A DNA stretch of 64,000 bases from assembly GCF_000372725.1 (NCBI RefSeq), contig NW_005196756.1, forward strand, positions 260,820 through 324,819, given 5' to 3'. The translations under genes were made by a program, and so were the position numbers. This document shows positions 20,051 to 30,783 of the stretch, piece by piece (positions within the stretch are counted from its first letter, which is position 1; each line of letters opens with the position of its first letter). The notes beneath the pieces are model-generated. The model was not told the DNA's origin, did not search any database, and was given only the letters and a program-made list of their open reading frames with translations. Source of the stretch: Emiliania huxleyi CCMP1516 (taxonomy: Eukaryota > Haptophyta > Isochrysidales > Noelaerhabdaceae).

Positions 20051-20131
20051 TGATTGCCTAATGAAGAAATTCGTGGAAACTTCGATACGAGGAAGCTGAC
20101 GAAGCTGGTGTGTGCTTTGAGCAATCGCACG

Positions 20132-20963
20132 ATGGCGGTGTTCCTCTCCGACGAGGAGCTGGAGTCTTTCTCAAATACGAGGGGCTACTCGGTGCTTGTG
20201 GTGGGCGACGACGACCTCGCTCGCAAGCTCGTCCACGTTTTCGGCGTCGGGCGCGGCAGCCTCGTCGTCGCCAGCGACGGACCAGAGGGCCTCCGCTTCT
20301 TGACCTCGCCTTCACATGACCGATTCAGCCTCGTGGTGTCGGAAGCCGAGATAGTGGCGCGCGGGTGGGGATACGGCTCGCTCTGCCTGCACGTTCACGA
20401 GCGCAACACCGCTGGGATGCGCCTCTACGAGAAGCTAGGGTTCGCGACGGTCGAGGACGGCAGCGCGAGCTGGCGGGACTGGTCGCTCTGGCATGGCGAC
20501 GAACCATCGGGCGTGGGCTTCGCGTGGCCGTCGGTCGGGCGACGTGTATACATGGAGCGGCTCCACGCTGGCGAGGAAACGCTCGCGGCGAGGCAGTGAA
20601 GAGCGTGGGAGCTCCGCTCCGGCACTTCCCCACAGACCGGTTGAGGAGCGTGCTGCAACGGGAGGGTAATTTTTTGAGGCGATTCGCCTCGTTACTCCTT
20701 CTGTCTGTGTGTGTGTGGCCGGGAGTACACGGGCGCACGTTGACCTAAAGACGATTGATGGACTGCCGGCGGTACGCCACCTTCGCGACTACGAAGCCCA
20801 TCAGGGGGGCTCCCGTGCTCGCGTTCTTGCCGTCTCGGCCAACGCGCGAATCCCGAACCTACGCGAGACGTGCCTCGAGGCTGGCTTCGACGATGTGCTA
20901 CTCGTTCCAAAGCCGCTCCTCCCGTCACACGTCCAGCGGCTCCTGCCCGAGATGATGACGTGA
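20132..20963 (+). CDS. Response-regulator receiver domain split by an inserted segment
   Basis: ATG 20132 opens a receiver-like domain: SVLVVGDDDLARK (the acidic pair of the active site) through FSLVVSEAE at about 20350. The second half resumes near 20751 with TIDGLPAVRHLRDYEA, then VLAVSA (conserved Ser/Thr position) and LLVPKPLLPSHV (conserved Lys), ending at TGA 20961. The two halves fit one receiver of about 120 residues if the 400 nt between them is an intron or insertion. The phosphoacceptor Asp is not seen; SEAE occupies that position, so phosphorelay is doubtful. The intervening segment carries an acetyltransferase tail (separate entry). Splice sites are unresolved (GTGGCG and CTAAAG are candidates). 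Confidence 0.6.
20353..20599 (+). other. GNAT acetyltransferase C-terminal segment inside the receiver gene
   Basis: In frame with the receiver N-terminal half, the sequence reads ARGWGYGSLCLHVHERN then AGMRLYEKLGFATVED and YMERLHAG, ending at TGA 20597. This is the acetyl-CoA-binding loop and C-terminal strand of GCN5-related N-acetyltransferases; the N-terminal half of that fold is absent. It is followed by a GAGGCGATTCGCCTC hairpin and a T run. Confidence 0.65.
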
Positions 20964-21923
20964 GCAGGCTCGCAGACGCACGGCCTTCCCAACACACTAA
21001 TATGCACGGACGCGTGCCCGATGTCCGTTGGGGTGGCTCGTGCCTCTCTGGGTGGCAATGACGACGCTTAGTGCCTGTATACTTGAGCATTCTCTGTGCT
21101 GTGCTACCCCTTATCTTTTGTGTGTGACGATATGGGGGAGAGTGCGGCGTGCATGCCGTAGTAGTGGAGTGCCGGATGGTTCCTCTGCGGTGGGTCTCGC
21201 TGCAGCGGAGAGCATGTGGTGGTGTGGTAGTGGTTCCTTTGCTTGTGGTTGTGCGTTGTTGTGCGTTTGTGATGTGCACAAGCGTGTGCGCATCGCGGTC
21301 ACTTGGTGTGAGCTTAAGTGCAAAAGGTGGTCGTACACGAGTGGTCTCTCTATCCCCGCTCCCCCTTGCAGGTCATGCAAAACGGGCCCTGAGTGTCACC
21401 GAAACGCGTACACCGGCACATTGTCGGCCGATGCGCGGCTCGCCGCCCACCCCACGCGGTCCCTAGGTGTTATATAGCATAAACACCGTCCGTGCAAGGC
21501 TCCTAGGCCATCACTGGGTCCACAGTGGACGGACACACAGCCTCAGCCGGCCCGGCGGGCTCCCGACCAGAGCCCGTCCGGAGGCCACAAACGGACACTC
21601 TACCGACCTTTACACCCCTAGACAATCCACTCCGACTAGCATACGGTGTCGGCCCGACCGCCCTGCGGCACCTCGGGAGTCGGCACACAAAAAGAATTCT
21701 CCCAGCGAGGTTGCAGCGAGAATCGGCGAGAGACTGCGAAGAGAGATAGGAAGAGGCGGACGCCCAAGGGTGGGCGACGGCTAGCGCACCACACCCCTCT
21801 CCTTAAAATCCCTGTGTGGTGGCGGCGTGCCGTCCTAGGAGAGATCTCTACATACGAACAAGGCCACGAAAAAGGGTACACTCGACAGAGGGAACTGTCA
21901 TCTGACATACAGCATGCCACCGC
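20964..21923. other. Intergenic, mostly unremarkable, with an inverted dispersed repeat
   Basis: No gene is recognised. 21690-21845 is the reverse complement of the repeat at 13300-13450, including the ACAGGGATTTTAAGGAG core. AAAAAGAATTCTCCC at 21687 recurs at 23751. Confidence 0.7.
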
Positions 21924-23687
21924 CTAGTCAATGCAGGGAATCTCGTACACCCCTTCGACCACGGGGTAGGGGAACCAGACCAAGAACTTCATCAGGAGGC
22001 CCGTGGGGGCGGGCTGCAGTGGGAGCTCGTCTTCGCCGCACGGCGCCCACTCTTCGGCCTCGTCGAGCGGGCGGCGGAGGACGCGGCAGTTGATCCCGCC
22101 CGCGCCGTCCTCCTCGAGGCGCACCTTGGACTGCACGGCGGTGTGCCTCCACTTCTCGTCGCCGACGACGCCGGGCAGCGTGTCGTACTCGAGGACGAAG
22201 GACTCGTTGGCGGCGCGCGCCTCTGCGAGCATGCGCCGCAGCTCGAGGCCGGGGACGGTGTACACCGGGAAGGGCAACCCTGCGGCCGCCGTCCAGTGCG
22301 GCACGTGCCTCCGGATCCTGTGCGAGCCAAACATGCGCATCACGGTCGGGTGGTACTCGTGGCCGATGTGCCCAAACGAGTGGAGCATGTCCCGGATGCC
22401 GGGCCGCAGCTCGTCCGTCACGTTGCACGGGTAGATCGCGTTGAGGTAGTCGCTCGAGCAGCTCGTGACGCGGACGACGCCGCCGCCAAACCCGTCCGTG
22501 CCGCGGCTCCACTCCCACTGCTGCAGCAGCGAGGTTGGCATGAGAAGGTGGTTAGAGCCGCCGTGCTCGCGGATGTGCGAGAAGGGGCTCGTCGCAGAGA
22601 TGTCCATAAGTCCGAGCGTCTGCGCGCCAAACACGTAGAAGAGGACCGCCAGCACCCAAAATGCGCCGTTCGCGCGTAGGATGCTGCTGGCGAGCCCGCC
22701 GACGGCGCCCAGGCCGATGGGCCCCGCCTCCGCCCACGCGGCCGCGTGCCGCATGTCGAGCAGCACGACTCTCGCGCCGATGAGGCAGAGGATGGTCTGG
22801 GCGGGGATGCCCCAGTTGATCACGAGGCCCGGGTCGGAGGTGAGCGAGGCGGACCAGGCCGCGAGGGCGACGGAGGCGACCCGGAACGCGAGGCCGCTCG
22901 AGGTCCTCGGCGCGCTCACGGCCTCGGCCAGGGCCACCGTCCACGCCTCGGGCATGACAAAGAAGAGACGGGTGTAGCAAAACACACCGAAGAGCGGCAC
23001 CGCGTTCGGGTGCGGAGTGATGCAGATCGCGTAGTGGAGCATGTTGGATAGCACGAAGCCGGCGCGGCGCATGGGCCGGCTGGGCAGGAGGAGGAGGACG
23101 CCGATGCTCATCTCTCCGATGATCGTCATCCACGGAGCACTCCCGAGAGCTGCGGTCACCAGCCACGGCGGGAGTAGGCCCTCCGGCGCGAAAGTGGCCA
23201 GTAGCGACGCGACGTAAATGGTGCCGCACGAGACGGTCGGGTCGAGGAAGCTGGTGTTCATCTTCCAGAAGCCGGCTCCGATGTAGAAGAGGCTGATCAT
23301 GGTGCGCATGAGGTCCTTCGTCTGGTCAACGACGGCGGTGGCGGGACACAGCAGCAGCGTGACCACGCATGCGAGCTCGAGTGCGTTCGCCCAGTGGCAA
23401 CTCTCCCAGATCATGGGCGACTGGACCACGAACATGGACACGCGCACAAGCATGGAGAGGCTGACGAGGAGCCGAGACGGCACTGCCAGGATGGCGAGCC
23501 AGAGAGCGCACTGCGCCCAGAACCAGACGGGCGTTTCGACGCACTCAGAAGGGAAGAAGCTTTCGCAGCCCGGCACGAGGAACATGTCGCCGTAGATGAT
23601 GACAAACTCAGTGACCGCCCACAGCCGCGCGTAAGCTCGAAGGAGGTCATGCTGAGAAGGATGCGGCACGGCCTTGCTCGGTGCCAT
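21924..23687 (-). CDS. Polytopic membrane protein, HTTM / vitamin-K-carboxylase-like N-terminus
   Basis: A single exon from ATG 23687 (MAPSKAVPHPSQHDLLRAYA) to TAG 21924 encodes 587 residues. The first 400 residues hold about nine hydrophobic segments (for example VTEFVIIYGDMFLVPG, ELACVVTLLLCPATAVV, MTIIGEMSIGVLLLLP). The pattern, including FYIGAGFWKMN and SNMLHYAICITPHPN, resembles HTTM-domain proteins related to gamma-glutamyl carboxylase. The C-terminal 190 residues are hydrophilic (GHIGHEYHPTVMRMFG, CNVTDELRPGIRDML) and probably lumenal. Carboxylase catalytic residues could not be verified, so enzymatic function is open. Confidence 0.65.
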   Translation of the reverse strand: MAPSKAVPHPSQHDLLRAYARLWAVTEFVIIYGDMFLVPGCESFFPSECVETPVWFWAQCALWLAILAVPSRLLVSLSMLVRVSMFVVQSPMIWESCHWANALELACVVTLLLCPATAVVDQTKDLMRTMISLFYIGAGFWKMNTSFLDPTVSCGTIYVASLLATFAPEGLLPPWLVTAALGSAPWMTIIGEMSIGVLLLLPSRPMRRAGFVLSNMLHYAICITPHPNAVPLFGVFCYTRLFFVMPEAWTVALAEAVSAPRTSSGLAFRVASVALAAWSASLTSDPGLVINWGIPAQTILCLIGARVVLLDMRHAAAWAEAGPIGLGAVGGLASSILRANGAFWVLAVLFYVFGAQTLGLMDISATSPFSHIREHGGSNHLLMPTSLLQQWEWSRGTDGFGGGVVRVTSCSSDYLNAIYPCNVTDELRPGIRDMLHSFGHIGHEYHPTVMRMFGSHRIRRHVPHWTAAAGLPFPVYTVPGLELRRMLAEARAANESFVLEYDTLPGVVGDEKWRHTAVQSKVRLEEDGAGGINCRVLRRPLDEAEEWAPCGEDELPLQPAPTGLLMKFLVWFPYPVVEGVYEIPCID

Positions 23688-23744
23688 GCGCCGAGCTTTG
23701 AGTAGGCAGCGCCAGCTCGTACGACTCTGCAATCGATGCGGGCG

Positions 23745-24590
23745 TGCAGCTGAAAAAGAATTCTCCCGGCCTCTCACGCACACTGGCACGACAAGGGCGT
23801 GGACTGGCGCGGACTGGCACACACACCGGCTCACTTTTAAGAAACTCCCTCGCACAACACTGGGCACGGGACTGGCGCGCACTGGCACTAACACAGGTAC
23901 ACCCACTGAAAAAGAATCTTACTGAAAAAGAAAAAGCCCAAAGAAAAGACGAGCTTGCTGTGTGTTGTGTGTTGTGGGGTGTGCGGTGTGCGGGGTGTGT
24001 TTACGGGCATATCTGCCCTTATTCGAAGGAGTCGAGGTGGGCGAAGGGGGGAGGGCCTTGACGCCCACCCCCGCACCCTTACTTACTTACCGAAGACCAC
24101 AAAAAAATATTTCGTGGTCGCTCCCCGGCCGATAACGCGCGAAACGGCTGCTCGCGCTGTACAGTTGTGTATATGCGGCGAGAGGCTACACCCCGTGAGG
24201 TGCAAGAGGCGCAAGCAAAGCATCTGGCGGAGGCCGGCAGCCTTCCCACATTACTGCTCCACTCCCCCCCCCCCCCCGCCCCCGCCCCCCCGCCCCCCCA
24301 CCCCCGCCCCCGCACTCGCACTTGCACTCACGCGAGGCTCTCGCGCTGGCACACTTTGGCCATCTGCTGCTCGCGTTCGGCGAGCTCTTCTCCGCAATCC
24401 TGCCACGGTGCCGCCACCACACACCTTCTGGCCGGCCTGAGCCGCGCGGACTCGCCGGCGGGGGCAACGTGTCGACCTCTCTCTCTGGTGCACCACGGGC
24501 CGCAACGGCCTGCTAGCAGCGTGCGCGAGGAGGCAGTGTGCCGGCACAGTCGAGCGGGAGCATCGGGTTCTTGATGCTTGTGGGGTCGAG
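23745..24590. repeat. Dispersed repeat and poly-C microsatellite
   Basis: GCACGACAAGGGCG, GGACTGGCGCGGACTGGCAC and TCGCACAACACTGGGCACGG here recur at 18811 and 43706. A CCCCCG microsatellite lies at 24264-24320. No convincing gene is seen in this stretch. Confidence 0.75.
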
Positions 24591-25400
24591 TTTGACCTTA
24601 TGCGGCCTAATATACAACAATAATGCTATGCTCTCACCCAGCCTTTTGAGATATGATCCCTCAAAGTCGAATTATGGTTTACTGGTGACCATAGTAGCGT
24701 CTGTCCTGTTTGCGTTTCTTCAAACGAATACACTTTAAAGTCTCAACAATCACTAAGCTGCTTATGTGGCACCGCAGAGGCTCCCTTGGGGATGCCTGAG
24801 GCCACCCCAACCACTCACCAAGCCTTACGTGGACGAATTCAAACCTACTTTTATGGTTTACCCACACTAAGCGAGTAGTGCGCGTGAATAATTGTACAAT
24901 AATGCGATAAGACCATGGGTACACCTATTGTCGTTTGTCGAGGATAGTTAAGTAAGCACGTACCCTTGATGCTTGAATAGAGCAGCCGAGGTGTGGAGAA
25001 ACGTGAAGTTGAGTATGACCAACCCTGTGGATGGCAAAGCGTATGTGTATGTGCGACTCAACTTGCAGACGGAAGAGATGTACGTGGGCGAAAGTAACCG
25101 AGCATTGGGACCAAACGTTCCAAGCAGCATTAGTACATGGCATGTGTGCGACACAGCGACATGTGCTCTCGACCGTGCCGCGGGTGCAAGGAACATTCCA
25201 AGTATAAGAAGCATCGCGCGTGCCGCCCTCATGCGTGGATCATGCTACCATTATATGAATGTGCCAGCAAAGAAGAAGCGAAACGGGTAGAGAGGCGTCT
25301 GGTTAAGCTCGTGATAGATCGGGCACCGCTCTATTCAACTCAACTCAAGTGTATTCATGAACAGGGTTGGGAGCCACAGCAGAGAGCCACCGCCGCGAAC
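24590..25400 (+). mobile_element. GIY-YIG endonuclease-bearing element fragment
   Basis: AT-richer than its flanks. From about 25036 the translation reads KAYVYVRLNLQTEEMYVGES, a GIY-YIG nuclease core (YVYV...YVGES). After a frame change near 25140-25200 it continues CRGCKEHSKYKKHRACRPHA and YECASKEEAKRVERRLV, the downstream region typical of retroelement-associated GIY-YIG domains. The two frames show it is decayed. The left flank (24722-24862) is repeated in reverse complement at 41995-42215, marking an element end. Penelope-like or non-LTR origin is possible; no adjacent reverse transcriptase remains. Confidence 0.6.
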
Positions 25401-25417
25401 CGCACAATTTCACAATT

Positions 25418-26131
25418 TCACATCTCCGCAAGGATCTCCGCCTTCTTCGCGTCAAACTCCTGCTGCGTGGCCATCCCGCGGTCCAGCATTGACTTGAGCG
25501 CCTCGAGCCGCGCTACAGGGTCGCCTTTGGGCTGTGCCTGCGCCACCGCCACAGGCATGGTGGCCTGCGCCTGCGCGATCGGCAACACGACAGCGTGGGC
25601 CACGGGCAGCTGAGTCATGGCCATCCCGCTAGCGGAAGACTGGGGCTGATTAGCCTCGAGATTAGTCGCGGTTTGATGATGCACGGCGTTGTTGGCTGCG
25701 CGCTCGGCTGCACGCTTCTTCATTCTGATCTTCCAAATGCAGAGCGGAATGCACACCAGCATGGCGAGCGGGATCAGCACGAACACCATGACTGGGACTG
25801 GTCGACATTTCCGGGAATTACAGGGAGGAGAAGGTGCGGTGCCGGCGGAGGTTCCGTTGTTACCTGCGCCGCACGCTGCGCACTCGCCGCAAGCCACCTC
25901 ATAGCACGCCTGCACGTAACCCGCGCAGATCGGGCTGTCTTGCGAAGTACACGTGTAGCTAGTCTGAAGGTCGTAGTCTGCGGGAACCACGTACTCGCAC
26001 CGGACGTTTTCCCACCAGCAGCCTCGATCGCGCTGCGCCGGCCAGCATTCGGCCTCGGTCGTCAAGTCCGAGCAGGTGCCCGTTGCGTGCACCGACGTGA
26101 GGCACAGGGCGACGACGGCGAGCAGGAGCAT
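25418..26131 (-). CDS. Type I membrane protein with Cys-rich ectodomain and C-terminal SHOCT motif
   Basis: Start ATG 26131 gives a signal peptide (MLLLAVVALCLTSVHATG). An ectodomain of about 90 residues has 14 or more Cys (CSDLTTEAECW, CGECAACGAG). A single membrane span (VPVMVFVLIPLAMLVCIPLC) is followed by basic KIRMKKR and a Gln/Ala-rich cytosolic tail. The last 35 residues (GDPVARLEALKSMLDRG, then EFDAKKAEILAEM) match SHOCT, a short oligomerisation motif. Single exon, 237 residues. Ligand and role unknown. Confidence 0.75.
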   Translation of the reverse strand: MLLLAVVALCLTSVHATGTCSDLTTEAECWPAQRDRGCWWENVRCEYVVPADYDLQTSYTCTSQDSPICAGYVQACYEVACGECAACGAGNNGTSAGTAPSPPCNSRKCRPVPVMVFVLIPLAMLVCIPLCIWKIRMKKRAAERAANNAVHHQTATNLEANQPQSSASGMAMTQLPVAHAVVLPIAQAQATMPVAVAQAQPKGDPVARLEALKSMLDRGMATQQEFDAKKAEILAEM

Positions 26132-26433
26132 CGTGTGCAAAGGAATCGCAAACGACCACAGCACAAAAACGTCGCGTTTGGCGCACTATAAAAAAACCCG
26201 CCGTCGCAAGTGCTTCCTACAAAAACCGTCCGTGACGCGCGCAGAAAAACAACCCGCAACAACCGTCAGCGCCGTGGTGGGCGGCAGCTAGCGCAGCCGG
26301 ACAATCTCGCCTGGTAGCCGAGCGAGGCTAGGATGTAGGAATTCGTACAGGGGCCAGGTAGATAGTAGAACCGCCTCCCTAACGCTCCACAGACCGGTCC
26401 GTGAGCGGGCTTCGCCGTCAGGCGCCGTCCTCT

Positions 26434-29270
26434 TCACACCGGCTGGCGAACCGTGCGGTCGAGGTCGAGGTCGTCGAGGCCGAGGTCGTCGAGGTCGCTC
26501 GCGCCCTCCTCGGCGTCGGGGATACTGCTCGCATCCGAGGCCCTCGACGCGTCGAGGTCGTCGAGGTCGTCGAGGTCGTCGAGGTCGTCGAGGTCGAGGT
26601 TGAGGTCGTCGAGGTCGAGGTCGCGCCCGGTAAACTTGTGCGTCTGGTCGACCTGAATAGTCCACGTCTTCTTCCCCTTCTCGCCACGCTCGGCCAGCTC
26701 TTTGCGCAGCCGCTCCGCGCGGCGGCGAAAGGCATCCCTCAGCAAGGCGGCCTCGGCCTTCATGATCCCATTGTCGTTGAGCTCTAGCGACGTGAGCGTC
26801 GAGTTCGACTTGAGCGCGTCGCCTAGCGCGGCGCAGCCGGCGCCGAGCGCGCAGTAGTTCAGCTCGAGCTCTCGCAGCGACGCATTCTTCGCGATACCGG
26901 CGGCGAGGTCAGCGCACGCGTCGGGGCCCAGCTTGTTCTCCGACAGGTCGAGCTGCGTCAGCGAGGTGCTCTCGCCGATGGCGCGCAGCGCGGGAGCCAC
27001 GCCCGCGCTCAACTTGTTGTCGCTCATCTTGAGGACCTGGAGCGTGGTGTTGCCCCTGAGCGCCTCGAGGACGGCCGCGCCGCCCTCGTCGCCCAGCGCG
27101 CAGTCGCTGAGCTCAAGCTCCGTCAGCGACGTGCTGGCGGCGAGGCCCTTGCCCAGCGCCACGCCGCCCTCCTCGATCAGGTTAGACTGGACGTCAATCC
27201 TCTTGAGCGTCACGCTGCTGGCCAGCGCCTCGCCGAGCGCGTTGGCAGCAGCCGCGTCCAGCTCGTTGCTGGAGAGGTTGAGCTCAGTGAGGCCGCAGTC
27301 GCCGACGGCGGCGCAGATGGGCAGCGCGCCCGACCCCAGCTCGCAGGAGTCGAGCTGCAAGCTGGTGAGCGCCGGGTGGCCTTTCAAGCGCTGCGCCAGG
27401 CCCGCGCCAATGTGGGGCCCGCACTCGGCGCAGGAGAGGTTGAGCGTGGCCAGCGACTTGCAGTCCAGCAGCTGCGGAAGGAGGCCGCTGGCCTCGCCAT
27501 TCTTCCACTCCTGCGAGGAGAGGTCGACGCTAGTGAGGCTCTTGCTGCGCCCCACTGCCGAGGCGATGGCCTTGGCGACGGCTGGGATCTCGGCAGGGCG
27601 CATCAACTCGAGGTTGCAGTTGGCCTCGAGCACCACGAGCGAGGGCGCGTCCTCGACCATCCTCGCGAGGGCGATCCAGCCCGCCTCTTGCATCGCCGAG
27701 TCGTTGAGCTTGAGCGTCTTGAGCCGCTTGTTCCCGGCGAGCGCGGCGCACAGCGCCGTGGTGCCGTCGGCCAGGATGTAGTTTGCCGACACGTCGAGGC
27801 TGGTGAGGCTCGAGTTCTTGGCGAGCAGCTTACAGAAGGTGCCGAAGTGCGTGCCGTTGTACGCCTCCCGCTCATCTGCGGCCTCGATGCCGCACAGCTT
27901 GTTGTTCGACACGTCGAGCTCCGTGATCGAGGTGGCGCCCGCGATGCCGTGGCCGAGGTACACCGCGCCTTCCGGCCCCATCTCCTCGCCGCTCGCCTTC
28001 AGGCTGTGCAGCGCCTGCGAGCAGCACATGAGCACGGAAAGCGCACCTGCGCCGCCCGCCTTGAGGTTGCTCTTCATCGACCTCACGTTGAGGTCCGAGG
28101 CCGACAGCAGCGCCGGCAGGTTGGGCGCCGCCATCTGCAAGCGCTCCCATCCGTTAGCCAAATCGCTAACCGCGTTCTTCGCCTGCACCGCATCCTTCGT
28201 TCGCATCAGCATGTTGGCTTCGTTGTTGTAGTGCTCGGGCGGATGCGACGTCGACTCGGCCAGCATGTCTCGCAGCACGCTCTTCGCATAGCCGGGCAGA
28301 TCGAAGGCCGCCTCCGCCCCGTCGGTGAGCTCCCTGAGCTCGGACCACGCCGTCTGCGTCATCTCGTGGGCCAGTTCGAGCTGCATCGACTCGCACATGT
28401 CCATGCACAGCTTGCGCCGCCGTGAGACGACCTATCAACAACATTTCGACCGCATCGCTCGTATCCGATCGCTCTGACCTCTCTGCCCTCTCGGAGACGA
28501 CCTGCTCGATGGTCAGCGCGGTGAGGTTGACCGAGAGGCGCGTCTCGACAACGATGACGCCGCTCTCCACCCTCGTGCCGAGCACCTCGAGTCCCGTCAT
28601 AGGGGCGAAAAGGATTTCGGACTCGTGAGGGTATTGGCTCAGCCACGAGGGCGAGGCGCCGCGATCCACCATCCCCATCTGAATCTCGAAGCAGAGACCC
28701 GCCCCGCCGCTCCCCCCGTAGTGGAGCGCCACCTCCTTGTCGAGCGTGGTCGACATGAACGCGAACTCGACGCCGCCCGCGACGTTCCACTCGTTCTTGG
28801 CCCAAAACTCGCTCGGCAGCACGCCGCCGCTCACGTGGTAGACCTTTTGCGCGGTCATGATCTTGGAGAGCTTGACGCACGCTGAGTTGATGATGTGCAG
28901 CGTCGTCGTGTAGTTGTTGCCCAAGCACAGCTGCTCCAGCTTCTGCACGAAAAAGGGGAGCCTTCCCGCCCAGGCCGCGCAGGATGGATCGCGTTGTATC
29001 TGCGCGCGGGGTCGGAGGAGGAGGGGGGGTGGGGAGGGGGCTGTGGGCTGGCTGAGTGGGGCTCGCGCAGCTTGGTGTCCTCGGGCCACGGGTGCTTGCT
29101 GCCCGGCCCAAAGTCGGTGTGCTCCGGGTCGACCACGAAGTGATACTCCGCGTCTTCGCCGTCGTCGTTGTCCCATAGTTGCCCGCGTTGAAGGGGAGCC
29201 CGGAATCGGCCGAGATGACAGTGTCGGGTGGGCCCTCGATCGAGCAGCAGCCTAGGCGCAGCAGCACGCG
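26434..29270 (-). CDS. ADP-ribosyltransferase (ART) domain fused to leucine-rich repeats, 5' end incomplete
   Basis: Arginine-type ART folds transfer ADP-ribose from NAD+ to proteins. The exon ending at 28502 holds FVQKLEQLCLGNNYT, KVYHVSGGVLP, FMSTTLDKEVALHYGG (the S-T-S element) and SQYPHESEILFAP (ESE fits the ExE catalytic motif), then a LSVNLTALTIEQ ending. A 70-nt GT-AG intron (28501-28432), flanked by a repeated AGGTCGTCTC, joins an exon (28431-26434) with helical sequence, about ten ribonuclease-inhibitor-type LRRs, and an Asp/Leu-rich tail of DLDD repeats. Upstream, DPEHTDFGPGSKHPWPEDTK (about 29060-29130) belongs to the same protein, but the frame changes at about 29170 and 28985. 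No start codon was found. Partial model, possibly with one frameshift. Confidence 0.75.
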
Positions 29271-29336
29271 GCGACTCCTTCCCTCCTTTTGTGATCACCG
29301 AGTGTCGGCCTTCTTTTTGTCAGAAGAAGAAGAATT

Positions 29337-29510
29337 TGCGAAAAAAAGTTCTGGACGGAGGACGGCTTATGCAAGAAAAGGAAATCGCCCAGCGCCATTC
29401 ACCGGGGGAATGGACCCAACATTCCTCACACAATGAACACTAGAATGACGAGAGAGAGGAAGAGAGGATTTGGAACCGTCACAATTGTAATGCTAATGGT
29501 CACAAATCGC
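29337..29510. repeat. Duplicated 3'-flank sequence; second copy 31140-31290
   Basis: TGCAAGAAAAGGAAATCGCC, GAGGATTTGGAACCGTCACA and TTGTAATGCTAAT occur in the same order at both places, with small indels. Each copy lies directly downstream of a minus-strand gene (TPR gene stop at 29500, solute-binding gene stop at 31294) and overlaps its last codons' flank. Confidence 0.85.
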
Positions 29511-30783
29511 CAAGCGCGTCCACCACCACCCCTTCCTTCAGATGGCGCGCAATTCCGCCGCCACCCATGCCGCTGCCCTGGAAGACCTCCTGCGTGCCAC
29601 CTCCAGCGACGTGCATGCGCCCGTCGGAGAGGAAGGTCCATTCCATGTCCGGGTGCGTCTTGGCACCGACGCGGCGATAGCCCATGCTGCTGGCTGGGTC
29701 GGGGCGCACCTCGTGAGCCGACCGAAACAGCTCCTTCGCTGTTGCGTAGATCGCCGCCTTCTCCTGGGGATCCGTGCACGCGTCGGCGCGCAACTCCGTG
29801 CAGCATGCCAAGCTGTATCGCGCCAGGGCCTTGATGGTGGGGTTGCAAGCCTCCGCAGCCGTGGCATTCGACGCCGCCGCCTCAGCATCGGCCAACCGCC
29901 CGAGCTTGGCAAGCGACGTGGCAAGGTTGGACCCGCTGCGCGCAATCTCGTTTGCGTCGATGCCGGGCACTGTCAGAAGGCGCTTCAGCAGCTCGACGGC
30001 GCGGGCGTGATTGCCCGTGGCCGCCGCCTGCTGCGAGCCGCAGCCGAGCGTGTTGCACAGCGATGAGCGCGCATGGCTGCGCAGCTGGTCGACCATCGGC
30101 TCCTCCAGCGGCGGGTCGTCGTTTGGGAGTTGCAGCGCCATCATGAACTCAGAGATGGCATCGTCACCTCGGCCACTGTTGCTGAGGAGGTTGCCCAGAG
30201 CAAAGCGCGCGTGGATGTGCCCGGGGGCCACACGCAACACAGCCCGCAGCTGGGTCTCCTCGCCCGGGAGATCTCCGCCCTCGCCGAGCGCGTTCGCGAG
30301 GCCCATGCGCTGGGCGAGCTTCTCGTCGCGCGTGCCGCGGCTGTTCGCCACGGCGCGCTGCATCTCGGTGGCCATGCGGGCGTGGTCGCCGCGCATGTGG
30401 GCGAGATCACCACGCGCCTGGAGCATCACGGCACAGGCTGGGTCACGAGCTTCGGCAAGACCAAGCTGCTCCTCAGCCTGTGCAATGAAGCTCGCCGCTT
30501 GGGAAGAGTTCACCTTCCGCGCTTTGGACAGGAGCCGCGCAGCCTCATACGCCATGTCGGTGGCAGCGTCTGCATCGACCGGTGCAGGCACAGCAGCCGC
30601 TCGAAGATTGCTGGGCCTTATAGCAAGCACGTTGGCGTCGCCGACTATCGCAACACCCCAGCGTCCTTTGGCTTCATCCCAGGCCGTGCAGAAGCCGCGT
30701 TTGCCGATTAAATCGTCACGGCTCAGCGAATGGGTCTCGACCAGCAGTCCGACTTCGAAATCGTCAGAGATTGCGTCCGTCAT
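29500..30783 (-). CDS. TPR protein with N-terminal small beta module
   Basis: ATG 30783 (MTDAISDDFEVGLLVETHSL) to the stop at 29500, 427 residues, single exon. Residues about 8-62 form a module with DLIGKRGFCTAWD, GRWGVAIVGD and VLAIRPSNL, a pattern also present at the C-terminus of the ankyrin genes in this window. The rest is a helical array of TPR-like repeats (AEEQLGLAEARDPACAVML, RAVLRVAPGHIHARFALGNLL). The C-terminus is Gly-rich (GGGTQEVFQGSGMGGGG). TPR arrays bind peptides or partner proteins; the partner is unknown. Confidence 0.75.
   Translation of the reverse strand: MTDAISDDFEVGLLVETHSLSRDDLIGKRGFCTAWDEAKGRWGVAIVGDANVLAIRPSNLRAAAVPAPVDADAATDMAYEAARLLSKARKVNSSQAASFIAQAEEQLGLAEARDPACAVMLQARGDLAHMRGDHARMATEMQRAVANSRGTRDEKLAQRMGLANALGEGGDLPGEETQLRAVLRVAPGHIHARFALGNLLSNSGRGDDAISEFMMALQLPNDDPPLEEPMVDQLRSHARSSLCNTLGCGSQQAAATGNHARAVELLKRLLTVPGIDANEIARSGSNLATSLAKLGRLADAEAAASNATAAEACNPTIKALARYSLACCTELRADACTDPQEKAAIYATAKELFRSAHEVRPDPASSMGYRRVGAKTHPDMEWTFLSDGRMHVAGGGTQEVFQGSGMGGGGIARHLKEGVVVDALGDL

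Noticed and set aside
24538-24738. 66-codon hydrophobic open frame
   Set aside because: No ATG-supported family match, and it overlaps the AT-rich element flank that is repeated at 42 kb.
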